NCBI GenBank assembly: GCA_019745155.1
Contig: JAIETM010000015.1
Coordinates: 62,001 to 126,000 of the forward strand
Direction of reading: 5' to 3'
DNA from: Chitinophagaceae bacterium
Lineage (GTDB): Bacteria; Bacteroidota; Bacteroidia; Chitinophagales; Chitinophagaceae
Length of the DNA stretch: 64,000 bases
Below, one piece after another: positions 30,080 through 39,549 of this stretch. Within the stretch, counting starts at the first letter, position 1; the number at the start of each line of letters is the position of its first letter. The notes under the pieces are model-generated. The model was not told the DNA's origin, searched no databases, and saw only the letters and a list, made by a program, of their open reading frames with translations. The position numbers and the translations under genes were made by a program.

Positions 30080-30330
30080 TCAGTTCATCGGCTGATGTTA
30101 TACATATAGAATGCTTTCTTTTTTAACCGCAGAGTGCCAGAGTTACGAGAGGTAGCGAGGAGATAGATTTCAAATTTGAAATTTTTGATTTGAGATTAGC
30201 CTACTGTATTAGGCTTTCGTCTTGATCTTGATATCAACAGGCTTCTAGATTCTATAGGCTTTCAAACTATTCACGCATCACGACTACCGATTCGCGAATC
30301 CTTAGTACCACCTAAACGAATTATTCATTA
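29938..30330. other. repeat-rich intergenic region, no gene
   Basis: Nearly 400 bases without a coding frame. It contains AT repeats, a cACAAAGACACAAAG tract near 30003 and a loosely related ACCGCAGAGTGCCAGAG tract near 30126. It separates convergent genes, and no strong terminator was found. Confidence 0.45.
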
Positions 30331-32346
30331 TTAATTTTTAGAACCCTTCTTTTTAACCGCCTTCGTTTCCTCTTGATTCGGTTGCAACACCCACTCATAA
30401 TCTAGCTGTCGTTTTTCCATATTGGCAGCCACTACCCTAATATGCACTTTATCACCAATGCGGAATTTTCTGCCGCTTCTACGGCCAACTAAACTATAGT
30501 CTGATTCCACATGTCGGAAATCATCGTAATCACTTAAACTAATCACATTCACCAAACCTTCGCATTTATGCGCAACAGTTTCTACCCAGAAGCCAAAACT
30601 GGCTACACCACTAACCACTCCTTCAAAGACCTGACCAATATAGCCTTTCATAAATTCTACCTGCTTGTATTTATTGGCAGCTCTTTCTGTTTCCATCGCC
30701 GCACGCTCCTGCTCACTGCAGTGCTTGCACTTCTCTTCCATCTTTTTATCTAGGGCAGGTTTATCATCCAACACAGATTGCAGTACACGATGCACCAATA
30801 CATCCGGATACCTTCTGATGGGCGAAGTGAAATGACAGTAGTGTTCAAATGCTAGTCCGTAGTGACCAATATTCTGCGTTTTATACACCGCTTTGGCCAT
30901 AGTGCGAATGCCTAGTTGTTCCAACACATGTTGTTCAGGCTTACCTTTCACATCATTGAGCATGGTGTTAAAGCTGGCGGCAATTTTTTCGGGACTGCCA
31001 ATATCAAACTTGTGTCCGTATTTACGCGCAAATTCAATGAATGGTGTGAGTTTGTCTTCATCGGGTGTATCGTGCACACGATAAGGAAACGGAAGGGCTT
31101 TTTTGTTGACTTCGATTTTGGCAATATTCTCTGCTACAGTTCTGTTGGCAAGCAGCATAAACTCTTCAATCAGTTGATGTGCTTCCTTGCTCTCTTTTAC
31201 AACAATGCCAATAGGCTTTCCTTTCTCATCCAATTTGAAGCGTACTTCTTGAGAAGAGAAATTGATTGCTCCTTTTTTGAAACGTTGCTTACGCAGTTTC
31301 TGCGCCAGATCATTTAGAAATAAGATCACTTCCTTATTAGGCCCTTCAGATTTGCCTTCAATAATATCCTGTACATCCTCATAAGCATAGCGATGATCAG
31401 AATGTATCACTGTTCTGCCCAACCAATATTGCTTCACCTCAGCTTTTGCATTCATTTGGAAGATGGCAGAGAAAGTGAATTTATCTTCATGTGGTCTCAG
31501 CGAACACAGTTCATTCGAAATTTTCTCAGGTAACATGGGGTTAACACGATCCGGTAAATACACTGAAGTGGCTCGCTTATACGCTTCTTCATCCAATGCC
31601 GTTCCAGGCTCAACATAATAGCTTACATCTGCAATGTGTACACCTATTTCAAACTGCCCATTTTTTAATTCACGATAAGAAATGGCATCATCAAAATCGC
31701 GTGCATCTATGGGGTCAATCGTGAATGTGAGGATATTTCTACAATCCTTTCTTTTGGCAATCTCTGCACTATCGAGTATTTCTGGCAGTCTTGCAGTTTC
31801 TTCCAACACATCATCACCAAAGCTTAAAGGAAAGCCAGCTTCAGCCAGCAATTCTTTCATGGCTGCGTCGTTCTCATCTTCTGCAAGTAATACCTGCAGC
31901 ACTTCGCCGATGGGCTTACGATCGGTTTTCTCCCATTGTACCAGCTTGGCGATTACACGGTCTTTGTGTTTGGCACCATTGAGGCTTTGCAATGGAATAA
32001 ATAAATCTGGCATCGGCTTGTCTGTATCCGCTACAAAAAAGGCGAAGTTGGTAGAGAGCTGAATATGACCGATAAACTCAGTTTGCTTGCGTTTCAATAC
32101 TTCAATGATCTTACCATCACGTTTTCCTGTCGATAAATTCTCCTTCACCACTTTTACCGTCACTGTATCACCATGCAATGCATTATTGAAATCGCCGGGG
32201 CGAATCATTACATCTGATTTATTATCACCAACCACCACATAGCCCATGCCTGAACGCGTAACATCCAGCACGCCCTTTAATTGGTGCGATGCTGTAAACT
32301 TTTTGAGTTTCTCTTTACGCTGTTTGCTCTTTTGTTTCCTGCCCAT
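30331..32346 (-). CDS. rnr: ribonuclease R
   Basis: 671 residues, shorter than E. coli RNase R but with the same order: cold-shock-like domains, the RNB catalytic domain with DPIDARDFDDAIS (metal-binding aspartates) and GVHIADVSYYV, then RRYPDVLVHRVLQ, and a C-terminal S1 domain with GVASFGFWVE. It degrades structured RNA 3' to 5'. Lysine-rich tails occur at both ends. Its start overlaps the lpxK end by 32 bases. Confidence 0.93.
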   Translation of the reverse strand: MGRKQKSKQRKEKLKKFTASHQLKGVLDVTRSGMGYVVVGDNKSDVMIRPGDFNNALHGDTVTVKVVKENLSTGKRDGKIIEVLKRKQTEFIGHIQLSTNFAFFVADTDKPMPDLFIPLQSLNGAKHKDRVIAKLVQWEKTDRKPIGEVLQVLLAEDENDAAMKELLAEAGFPLSFGDDVLEETARLPEILDSAEIAKRKDCRNILTFTIDPIDARDFDDAISYRELKNGQFEIGVHIADVSYYVEPGTALDEEAYKRATSVYLPDRVNPMLPEKISNELCSLRPHEDKFTFSAIFQMNAKAEVKQYWLGRTVIHSDHRYAYEDVQDIIEGKSEGPNKEVILFLNDLAQKLRKQRFKKGAINFSSQEVRFKLDEKGKPIGIVVKESKEAHQLIEEFMLLANRTVAENIAKIEVNKKALPFPYRVHDTPDEDKLTPFIEFARKYGHKFDIGSPEKIAASFNTMLNDVKGKPEQHVLEQLGIRTMAKAVYKTQNIGHYGLAFEHYCHFTSPIRRYPDVLVHRVLQSVLDDKPALDKKMEEKCKHCSEQERAAMETERAANKYKQVEFMKGYIGQVFEGVVSGVASFGFWVETVAHKCEGLVNVISLSDYDDFRHVESDYSLVGRRSGRKFRIGDKVHIRVVAANMEKRQLDYEWVLQPNQEETKAVKKKGSKN

Positions 32347-33421
32347 GTTGTTGTTTGAATTGGTGGAGGTATTGAATCACCTGCTGATCGAATTGCTCGC
32401 CTTCATCGAACAAGAATCGGTGGCGGATAGGTACTACATACATAGGAAGCTCATGCAGCTCTTCTGTAAACTTCACCAGTCGCATGGCATCCTTCTCTGT
32501 TGTTAAAATGAGTTTGTCCTTAGCTTGAATCTTATCAAACTGCGTTTTTATCTCATTCAAGTCATCAATCGAAAAAATATGATGATCACTATAATCCTTT
32601 TGATAGTAAGTATGTGCTCTTTCCAATAAGTAATCTTTGAGTGGCTTAGGGTTGGCTATACCACACACCAATAAGACCTCATCTCTTGGTGTAATCACCC
32701 ATTCGTCTGTACGTTTGATGATGTGATAAGGCGTGCCGTAATCAATGGTTGTAAAGAATACTCTTTGTCCCGGTTCAGGTCTTAATTGCCGAATGATTTT
32801 TTCTTTCTGCTTGATGGTTAAATCAGCAGGGCATTTGGTCACCACAATTACTTGTGCCCTGTCTGCAGACGACCATTGATCACGCAGATCGCCGGTAGGC
32901 AGAAAGAAATCATGCACATACAAATCACCATACTGCGTCAATAAAATATTGAAACCTGCAGCTACTTCTCTGTGCTGAAATGCATCATCTAGAATAATAC
33001 AATCCAAATCAGGTCGGTCGTGTAATAATTGCGGAATACCGTCAATTCTTTCTTCTGCAACTGCTACAGCTACGTTTGGAAACTTGCTGTGGAACTGCAT
33101 CGGCTCATCACCTATTTCTAAAGCGGTTGTGGTTTCACCAGCCAAAGCATACCCCTTTGTTTTTCGCTTATATCCCCTGCTGAGTGTACCAATTGTATAG
33201 TCTTTTTGTAAGAGTCGGATCAGGTATTCTGTCATGGGCGATTTACCGGTACCACCAACAGCCAAGTTGCCAATACAGATAATGGGGTAATTGAAATTGG
33301 CCGCTTTTAAATAGCCACGATTGTACAACCAGTTTCGGATAATGATGATCAGGCCATAGAGCAGGGCAAATGGCAGTAAGAGTACCCGAAATGAACTGAG
33401 AAAAAACGCATTAAAATTCAT
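32315..33421 (-). CDS. lpxK: tetraacyldisaccharide 4'-kinase
   Basis: 368 residues. It phosphorylates the lipid A precursor at the 4' position at the inner membrane. An N-terminal hydrophobic span (VLLLPFALLYGLIIII) precedes the P-loop GNLAVGGTGKSPMTEYL. LDCIILDDAFQHR is a family hallmark. It overlaps both the upstream cyclo-ligase gene (11 bases) and rnr (32 bases), which implies co-translation in one operon. Confidence 0.93.
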   Translation of the reverse strand: MNFNAFFLSSFRVLLLPFALLYGLIIIIRNWLYNRGYLKAANFNYPIICIGNLAVGGTGKSPMTEYLIRLLQKDYTIGTLSRGYKRKTKGYALAGETTTALEIGDEPMQFHSKFPNVAVAVAEERIDGIPQLLHDRPDLDCIILDDAFQHREVAAGFNILLTQYGDLYVHDFFLPTGDLRDQWSSADRAQVIVVTKCPADLTIKQKEKIIRQLRPEPGQRVFFTTIDYGTPYHIIKRTDEWVITPRDEVLLVCGIANPKPLKDYLLERAHTYYQKDYSDHHIFSIDDLNEIKTQFDKIQAKDKLILTTEKDAMRLVKFTEELHELPMYVVPIRHRFLFDEGEQFDQQVIQYLHQFKQQHGQETKEQTA

Positions 33422-33980
33422 AGATACGGTCTGGTGTAACGCAGTGTGTTAAAGGTACATCATATTGATCTCGATCAGTGATCTTTTCAATAGGCTCAAA
33501 ATAGCTGAAACCAATGCGAATCACATTGGGGTTACAGCGCGATAAATACCGATCATAGAAGCCTTTTCCATAGCCTACGCGGTAGCCATCTATATCGCAA
33601 CAAAGCATGGGCACGAGAATGACTTCCAACTCTTCCGGCTCAATAATATCACCAGCTTTGGGCTCTGTTAAGCCTAATTCTTTGGTTTGATAAATTGTTT
33701 CTTCAGTGATGCGTACTGCGGTTAAAATATGTGTAGTAAAATCCGTTACCGGATAAGCCAAATCAAGATCAGGTAATAAATGGCTGAGGTATCTGGTAAA
33801 TAACAAAGTATTGGGCTCGCCCAAATGTGTCAGCGGCCAATAACTCATGACTTTTTGAATACCTGTAAAATCGAGTTGTTGAAATTGCAGTAACAATAAA
33901 TCATCCATCTTCAATCGGTCGCGACCGTCGATGGCCATTCTCTTGGCTTTGAAATATTGTCTGATTTCTTTTTTGGTCAT
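33411..33980 (-). CDS. 5-formyltetrahydrofolate cyclo-ligase
   Basis: 189 residues. It converts 5-formyl-THF to 5,10-methenyl-THF with ATP. The N-terminal RxxFKAKR segment, VMSYWPLTHLGEPN and the C-terminal GYRVGYGKGFYDRYL glycine-rich ATP loop are diagnostic. It has a four-base overlap with bioD and an 11-base overlap with lpxK. Confidence 0.9.
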   Translation of the reverse strand: MTKKEIRQYFKAKRMAIDGRDRLKMDDLLLLQFQQLDFTGIQKVMSYWPLTHLGEPNTLLFTRYLSHLLPDLDLAYPVTDFTTHILTAVRITEETIYQTKELGLTEPKAGDIIEPEELEVILVPMLCCDIDGYRVGYGKGFYDRYLSRCNPNVIRIGFSYFEPIEKITDRDQYDVPLTHCVTPDRIYEF

Positions 33981-34612
33981 AATAGCACCTCCAATAAAGC
34001 AGGTCTGATGCGTGCTGCCTGTTCGGCTACAAAAGCTTTGTCAAGATTTGCAGCCAAAGGAATACTACCTAATGTACGGATTCCTGTCCAGCCTACAATC
34101 TCTTCCTCATACTGCATGAACTGATCATTAAACAACCAGCCAAGAACAGGAATATTGCGCTGTGTGCAAGCTTCGGCTGTTAACAGCGAATGATTGATGC
34201 TGCCTAAATAATTTCTGCTCACCAGAATCACTTGTGCATTCAATGCAAGAATCATATCAGCAATAAACTGCTTTTCATTGATAGGTACCAATAATCCGCC
34301 AGCACCTTCAATGACGAGATGATTGTTTGTCTCAGGTTTGTTGGTAACAATGGTATTCAAATCAATAACCACAGCTTCTTCTCTCGCTGCGATATGTGGC
34401 GATGCTGGCAAAGCCAGTTTATATACTTCGGGATGAAATTGTGATGTATGATTGCTAATGAGTGTTTGAACAGTATTGCAATCAGTGCCTTCTTCAAAGC
34501 CTGATTGTACAGGCTTCCAATAATCTGCACCAAGCGCTTCTGTAATAATGGCTGCGGCAACAGTTTTCCCTACCCCTGTGCCGATACCTGTCACAAAAAT
34601 GGGTTTACGCAT
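33977..34612 (-). CDS. bioD: dethiobiotin synthetase
   Basis: 211 residues. It closes the ureido ring of dethiobiotin from DAPA, CO2 and ATP. The P-loop is TGIGTGVGKTVAAA. YWKPVQSGFEEGTD, KLALPASPHIAAREE and EGAGGLLVPINEKQF are family signatures. It is isolated from other biotin genes within a mixed operon and overlaps rsmD by eight bases. Confidence 0.92.
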   Translation of the reverse strand: MRKPIFVTGIGTGVGKTVAAAIITEALGADYWKPVQSGFEEGTDCNTVQTLISNHTSQFHPEVYKLALPASPHIAAREEAVVIDLNTIVTNKPETNNHLVIEGAGGLLVPINEKQFIADMILALNAQVILVSRNYLGSINHSLLTAEACTQRNIPVLGWLFNDQFMQYEEEIVGWTGIRTLGSIPLAANLDKAFVAEQAARIRPALLEVLL

Positions 34613-35153
34613 CTGCTTCGTTTGTAAAGAATGAGAATACGGTAGTGCCGTAGTTCCGTTGAAAACTAAATCCTTCGAAGTTTTCGTATTGGTTGCGTGG
34701 GGTATGTTCTAATACAAAGATGCCTTCGGGCTTGATGAGTTTTCGCTGCACAATGATGCGCGGTATATCATCAATCGGACCTAAAGCATAAGGCGGACCA
34801 GCAAAGATGAAATCATATTGGTCGTTACAGCCCTGCATGAAAGCAAAGACATCCATCTTGATGACTTTGCAGTTTTCTATACCCAGCTTGGTGATATTCT
34901 CTTTAATGAAAGCATGCATGTGTACGTCCTTCTCAATAATGGTTAAGTCTGCAGCGCCTCTTGATGCCAATTCATAACTGATACAGCCTGTACCTCCGAA
35001 AAGATCCAGGCTTTTGGCGCCTTCAAAATCGATTCTGTGTTGCAGGATATTAAAGAGACCTTCTTTGGCAATATCTGTAGTGGGTCTGGTATGCGGCATT
35101 TTGGCCGGAGGATTGATCCGCCTGCCACCAAATTTTCCGGAGATAATCCTCAT
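34605..35153 (-). CDS. rsmD: 16S rRNA (guanine966-N2)-methyltransferase family
   Basis: 182 residues with MRIISGKFGGRRI at the start and HTRPTTDIAKEGLFNIL. The SAM-binding motif is SLDLFGGTGCISYELASRG. Motif IV reads GPPYALG where most RsmD proteins have DPPY or NPPY. The change might be a lineage form, and it affects the residue expected to contact the target base. It overlaps DUF3822 by four bases. Confidence 0.87.
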   Translation of the reverse strand: MRIISGKFGGRRINPPAKMPHTRPTTDIAKEGLFNILQHRIDFEGAKSLDLFGGTGCISYELASRGAADLTIIEKDVHMHAFIKENITKLGIENCKVIKMDVFAFMQGCNDQYDFIFAGPPYALGPIDDIPRIIVQRKLIKPEGIFVLEHTPRNQYENFEGFSFQRNYGTTVFSFFTNEADA

Positions 35154-35992
35154 ACAACCAGCTTTAAGATGGGCGAAAGATAATAAGCAGGATACATGTT
35201 CAAGCCTTTTTCCAACACACCATTGATGCGTATTTCATCTAAACGAACGGAGCCGAAACTATTTCTCAGGTGTACCATCCAATCGCTTTCTGCATTGAAT
35301 AAGCCTGAGATGAACAAGGTAACTGCACCCGGACTCACTTGCAATTGCTGACTAATATTCAGCAGATGGTAGAGCAAGTCGGCATCACTTTTAAAATACT
35401 TGGTCTGTAATACGTGCACCTGTCCCGCTTTTCTAAATAAGAAGTTCACATGTCCGTGATAGACTTGTGCTACGAGTAAATTGGTGATATGTTGGTGCTT
35501 GCCTGCTTCCTGCATCAACTTGGCGTAAACATGACTGGAAGTCACAATCAGGAAATTTCTACCTACTGCATCAGCAAGGGTTTGCTTAATGCGGTAAATG
35601 CAAACCGTCGATGGATGATCATGTATTCTTTCGTAACGGAAAACCGAAGCTTCAAAATCGCCAAAAAGCAAGTTTAAAAAATCTTCACCGGCATTGGTGC
35701 CTAGTTTGTCTGCAGGAATCAACGCCGCTTCTGCGAAATTGAAATAGATATGGGTATTGGTGAAATGACGGGCCAGAATTTGTGAAGCCGCTCTTGTATG
35801 ATACAGGATATTGTTCCAGTCGCCCTGCTCATCATTGATCTCAAATAATTCGAAAGCAATCAGCTGTCCGGTAAGCGATTGTTTTACCATACAGGCAATA
35901 TGCCCTTCCGCAATCTCCAATAGCAACAAATCATTACTTCCGTAAGCAGGTTGCTGATGTTCGCCATAAAGCCCAATCTTCCTTTCAATCAT
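35150..35992 (-). CDS. DUF3822 family protein
   Basis: 280 residues of a Bacteroidota-specific family of unknown function with an actin/hexokinase-like look: YGEHQQPAYGSNDLLLLEI near the start and VAQVYHGHVNFLFRKAGQVH centrally. There is no signal peptide. In these genomes it is commonly upstream of rsmD, as here with a four-base overlap. First gene of the six-gene operon ending with rnr. Confidence 0.78.
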   Translation of the reverse strand: MIERKIGLYGEHQQPAYGSNDLLLLEIAEGHIACMVKQSLTGQLIAFELFEINDEQGDWNNILYHTRAASQILARHFTNTHIYFNFAEAALIPADKLGTNAGEDFLNLLFGDFEASVFRYERIHDHPSTVCIYRIKQTLADAVGRNFLIVTSSHVYAKLMQEAGKHQHITNLLVAQVYHGHVNFLFRKAGQVHVLQTKYFKSDADLLYHLLNISQQLQVSPGAVTLFISGLFNAESDWMVHLRNSFGSVRLDEIRINGVLEKGLNMYPAYYLSPILKLVV

Positions 35993-36063
35993 TCGGTTAA
36001 ATTACCCTGCAATGTTAAAAAATATCTCTCAGACCATCACGGGAATATGGACTGCATAAATAG

Positions 36064-36071
36064 TAGCTTTG
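36064..36071 (+). promoter_or_regulatory. candidate -7 box before the MATE exporter gene
   Basis: TAGCTTTG matches TAnnTTTG exactly and lies six bases before the ATG at 36078, so the mRNA leader would be extremely short. No convincing -33 box. Confidence 0.4.
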
Positions 36072-36077
36072 CGGCCC

Positions 36078-37436
36078 ATGGCACAGATGGCACAAACACA
36101 GGATTTCCGGGTGGCAGTCACCAATAAGCAGATACTCTCTATCGCGCTGCCAATATCTGCTTCTATCCTAGTGCCCCAGCTCAATTTTATCACCAATAAC
36201 ATCTTTTTGGGTGGTTTGGGCCAGCAAGAATTGGGGGTTGCCGGTATTACTGGGGTGTACTACCTCATTTTCGCGGTCATTGGTAACGGACTGAATAATG
36301 GTCTTCAAACCTTGATTGCACGCCGCGCAGGTGAAAACCGCATTGATGCCATTGGTAGCCTATTTGCACAAGGTGTACGCATTGCATTGTCTATATCAGT
36401 GTTTGGAATTCTCTTCACCTGGTTTCTGGCGCCCACCATACTTCGTTGGGCACTGAATGATCAGCAAAATGTGGATATGGCCGTCAACTTTTTGCGCGTC
36501 CGTATTTTTGGTTTGCCCTTTTTGTATCTCTATCAACTGCGTAATGCTCTACTGGTTGGAACCAATAATACCAAACTCTTGGTTGTTGGTACTGCTACTG
36601 AAGCTGTGACCAATGTATTCTTCGACTACACACTCATTTATGGCAAATGGGGCTTGCCCGAATTGGGCTTTAACGGAGCGGCACTGGCTTCTATTATTGC
36701 CGAGTTCGCCGGATTGATTGTGATCTTTTGGGTGATTCGATCCAAAGGGGTTAGCGGACAGCTACAGCTCTTCAGCAATTTTCGCTGGCACGCCGACAAT
36801 ACTCGTAAAATCCTCACCATCTCTGCCCCACTGGTAATGCAACATGCGATTAGTATTATCACCTGGGAATTCTTCTATATTCTGGTTGAACATCATGGTA
36901 ATCGCGATTTGGCGATTTCCAATACCATGCGCAACATATTCGGGTTTTTCGGATGCTTTACCTGGGCTTTTGCAGCTACCACTACCACGATGGTCAGTAA
37001 TGTGATTGGGCAAGGCTTACAAGAGAAAGTACCCGAGCTCTTGAAGCGCATTATGTACTGGAGTATCGGCTTAGCAGCAGTAGTATGCCTCCTACTCAAT
37101 ATTGCGCCGGGCTTATTCTTGTCGATTTATGGTCAGGGAGATGATTTTATACAAGCGGCTATCCCTGTACTGCGTGTTGTTTCTTTAGCGTTGGTGGTGA
37201 TGTCTTTCTCTGTTGTTTGGATGAATGCTGTTACCGGTAGCGGTCATTCTAAGATGACTTTGTTGGCTGAATTCATTGCCATTGTGCTGTACAGTGTTTA
37301 TGTATACACAACTTTAGAATACCTGAATTTGTCCATCACTTGGGGCTGGATGAGTGAATGGGTTTACTGGCTGTCTATTTTCGTTCCATGCTTTTGGTTT
37401 ATGCAATCAGGTAAATGGCGGAATAAAGCCATCTAG
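36078..37436 (+). CDS. MATE family efflux transporter
   Basis: About 452 residues with 12 predicted spans, from ATG 36078 or 36087. The family pattern includes ISIALPISASILVPQLNFITNN in span 1 and repeat symmetry with LTISAPLVMQHAIS in the second half. MATE proteins export drugs or metabolites in exchange for H+ or Na+. The substrate is unknown. Monocistronic and divergent from the DUF3822 operon. Confidence 0.88.
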   Translation: MAQMAQTQDFRVAVTNKQILSIALPISASILVPQLNFITNNIFLGGLGQQELGVAGITGVYYLIFAVIGNGLNNGLQTLIARRAGENRIDAIGSLFAQGVRIALSISVFGILFTWFLAPTILRWALNDQQNVDMAVNFLRVRIFGLPFLYLYQLRNALLVGTNNTKLLVVGTATEAVTNVFFDYTLIYGKWGLPELGFNGAALASIIAEFAGLIVIFWVIRSKGVSGQLQLFSNFRWHADNTRKILTISAPLVMQHAISIITWEFFYILVEHHGNRDLAISNTMRNIFGFFGCFTWAFAATTTTMVSNVIGQGLQEKVPELLKRIMYWSIGLAAVVCLLLNIAPGLFLSIYGQGDDFIQAAIPVLRVVSLALVVMSFSVVWMNAVTGSGHSKMTLLAEFIAIVLYSVYVYTTLEYLNLSITWGWMSEWVYWLSIFVPCFWFMQSGKWRNKAI

Positions 37437-37516
37437 TTTTTGTGAATTAAATGTAAAAAGCTGGAACTGATACAACGTTCTTGGCCTAAGTACAATCATT
37501 GATAAAAAATCAAACA

Positions 37517-38173
37517 ATGCAAAAAATTTTACTCGCTTCTATTGTACTTCTTTTTTCATCGCCCATTTATGCACAGTTCAGCAAAGGAACTAGAATGCTG
37601 TCAGGTAGTTTTTATTTGAACCAGAATAAGCAGGAAAATACCACTACTGGCAATGTAGCGCAAATTAGTCGCTACAATACAGCAGGTATTACTATGGGTG
37701 TGAGCATTTTTGATAATGCAAGTTCTTTCAATACTTTTTCATTGTTGTATAATCGGCAAGAGAGTAAGAATGACAACGGAATTAATCTATCCAATGCAAT
37801 CAATCAGGCTGCCGGACTTGGGTGTACGCACACAAAACTATTTCCTTTAATCAATAAGTTATCCGTTTCTCTGGGTGCAGGGGGAAGTGTATTGCTGAAC
37901 AATAATAAAACTTCCGGTTTGACAGGAACTATAAAATCAAGTGGCTTTCAAGTTACAGCAGGTGTTTCGCCGGGGCTATTGTACCAAATGAAACCGCGCC
38001 TATTATTACAGGCGCAGTTTAGTAATTTACTAGCGATCAATTATAGCTACCTAAAATCCGGAAAAAGTGCAGGTATCGAAAAAAGTGTGCAACAGAGTTT
38101 GAATCTTTATGCAGGTACGAATCTAGGCAGCGTATCCGGATTTGGGATTGGATTCTATTGGCTGATGAAATAA
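37517..38173 (+). CDS. outer-membrane beta-barrel-like hypothetical protein
   Basis: 218 residues starting MQKILLASIVLLFSSPIYAQ, a clear signal peptide (an earlier TTG at 37499 is unlikely). Alternating hydrophobic and polar residues and a final GIGFYWLMK strand suggest a small outer-membrane barrel. No family identified. Convergent with the ACBP gene with one base between. Confidence 0.6.
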   Translation: MQKILLASIVLLFSSPIYAQFSKGTRMLSGSFYLNQNKQENTTTGNVAQISRYNTAGITMGVSIFDNASSFNTFSLLYNRQESKNDNGINLSNAINQAAGLGCTHTKLFPLINKLSVSLGAGGSVLLNNNKTSGLTGTIKSSGFQVTAGVSPGLLYQMKPRLLLQAQFSNLLAINYSYLKSGKSAGIEKSVQQSLNLYAGTNLGSVSGFGIGFYWLMK

Positions 38174-38174
38174 A

Positions 38175-38432
38175 TCAACCCTTGAGCTGATTGATTAAAT
38201 CAATATACTGCTGCATAGCAGTTTCTTTGGCTAAGCCTTTTAACTCACTCCAGGCATTGTGCTTGGCTTTGGCTACAAAGTCGAATGGGTTGGATGGCCC
38301 CTCTCCTGTTGCATCACCATCTGTTGCTTGCTTGTAGAGTGAATAAATCTTGAGCAGGGTTTCATTATCTGGCTTTTCGCTGAGCAATTTGCTGTTGGCA
38401 ACTGCTGCTTCAAAGAGTTGTTGTAATTCCAT
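38175..38432 (-). CDS. acyl-CoA-binding protein
   Basis: 85 residues with the four-helix ACBP pattern: LLKIYSLYKQATDGD, FDFVAKAKHNAWSELKG and KETAMQQYIDLINQL. ACBP binds long-chain acyl-CoA in the cytoplasm and buffers it for lipid metabolism. Bacterial members are rare overall but recurrent in Bacteroidota. It is the last gene of the trxB-folB-TPR-ACBP run, nine bases after the TPR gene. Confidence 0.88.
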   Translation of the reverse strand: MELQQLFEAAVANSKLLSEKPDNETLLKIYSLYKQATDGDATGEGPSNPFDFVAKAKHNAWSELKGLAKETAMQQYIDLINQLKG

Positions 38433-38441
38433 GTGTATTGA

Positions 38442-39197
38442 TTAAAGTGTTTTATTGAGTAGTTCTTGTCCCGCTGCCTTAATACCCGCATCATCTGCTG
38501 TGCGTACCGGCAGCTTTACCAGTTTCTGTAATATTTCGATCATCTTGGCAGGTCGATTCGCTTCTTCATACGCTTTGGCTAAATCAAAATAGTTGCGTAC
38601 AAAATAGGGTTCAATCGTTCTGCATTTCTCCATATAGCTGATGGCTTTTTCAATATCGCCATCAGGCAGTCCACCATAAAATAATTTCACAGCAGCTTTT
38701 TTGAAACCAGATAAAGTCACCATCTCATAATGCCATTTACCCAGTGTAAAATTGGCTTTGCCGTGATTGGGATTAATTGCTAATGCTTTATCAGAAAACA
38801 ATTTCACATCTTTCACATAAGCTACAATCTTCTTATTGTCATCCGCTACATCGGTCATTCTACCTGAAGCCATAGCCATCGCATACAAAGCATCGGCATC
38901 ATTGGCATTGGCTTCAATGGCTCTTTGTGCATAAGCCAGTGCCGACTCATAATATAAACGCATCTGCTTTTTGTCCTTCTGTCTGCTACCATTCGCTACA
39001 TTTAGTTCCGCAGCTTTCACTAATGCTTTTACATTCTTTGGATCAATGGTAAGTACCGCTTTGTATTTATCCAAAGCCTCTCCTTCCTTGAGTTGTATTT
39101 CCAGGTTTTGTGCTTCTTTCAATAAAACGTTCACATCCTGCGCAAAGCCAATGCTCGTTGCAAGCGAAAGGATGACTAGAAAAAAAACTTGTTTCAT
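38442..39197 (-). CDS. secreted TPR-repeat protein
   Basis: 251 residues from ATG 39197: MKQVFFLVILSLATSIGFAQ signal peptide (the nine-residue extension from 39224 runs into folB). TPR units are evident: ALDKYKAVLTIDPKNVKALVK, AIEANANDADALYAMAMAS and ALAINPNHGKANFTLGKWH, resembling the regulator-of-microtubule-dynamics type of bacterial TPR. Periplasmic, role unknown. Confidence 0.72.
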   Translation of the reverse strand: MKQVFFLVILSLATSIGFAQDVNVLLKEAQNLEIQLKEGEALDKYKAVLTIDPKNVKALVKAAELNVANGSRQKDKKQMRLYYESALAYAQRAIEANANDADALYAMAMASGRMTDVADDNKKIVAYVKDVKLFSDKALAINPNHGKANFTLGKWHYEMVTLSGFKKAAVKLFYGGLPDGDIEKAISYMEKCRTIEPYFVRNYFDLAKAYEEANRPAKMIEILQKLVKLPVRTADDAGIKAAGQELLNKTL

Positions 39198-39198
39198 A

Positions 39199-39549
39199 TC
39201 AAGGACGTTTTGCTGTATAGGCAATACCTACAGTGCCTTGGAATCCGGAGATGAGTGGATTGAGTTTTTGAATATCGATCCGCACTTCAGTTGCCTGTGC
39301 AAATTGTTCAAAGATGGTGCCACAAATATCCTGTGCTAGTGTTTCTAGTAATGGTGTAGGTGTCTGCATCCTTGTTTTGATGAGCTCAAATAATTGCACA
39401 TAGTTGAGGGTGTCATCAATATGTTCCACACGTTTGGGTGTGGTATAATCAACAGAACAATTGATGAGGAATTGATTACCCGTCAGCAATTCTTCCGGGT
39501 GAATACCATGATAGCCTCTCAGCTGCACATTGTGCAATGCAATGGTCAT
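39199..39549 (-). CDS. folB: dihydroneopterin aldolase
   Basis: 116 residues from ATG 39549, in a TGATG overlap with the trxB stop; an adjacent ATG at 39552 is equally possible. It makes 6-hydroxymethyl-dihydropterin for folate synthesis. Blocks: IALHNVQLRGYHGIHPEE, LNYVQLFELIKTRM and LLETLAQDICGTIF. The octameric tunnel fold is expected. It is co-transcribed with trxB and a TPR gene. Confidence 0.9.
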   Translation of the reverse strand: MTIALHNVQLRGYHGIHPEELLTGNQFLINCSVDYTTPKRVEHIDDTLNYVQLFELIKTRMQTPTPLLETLAQDICGTIFEQFAQATEVRIDIQKLNPLISGFQGTVGIAYTAKRP

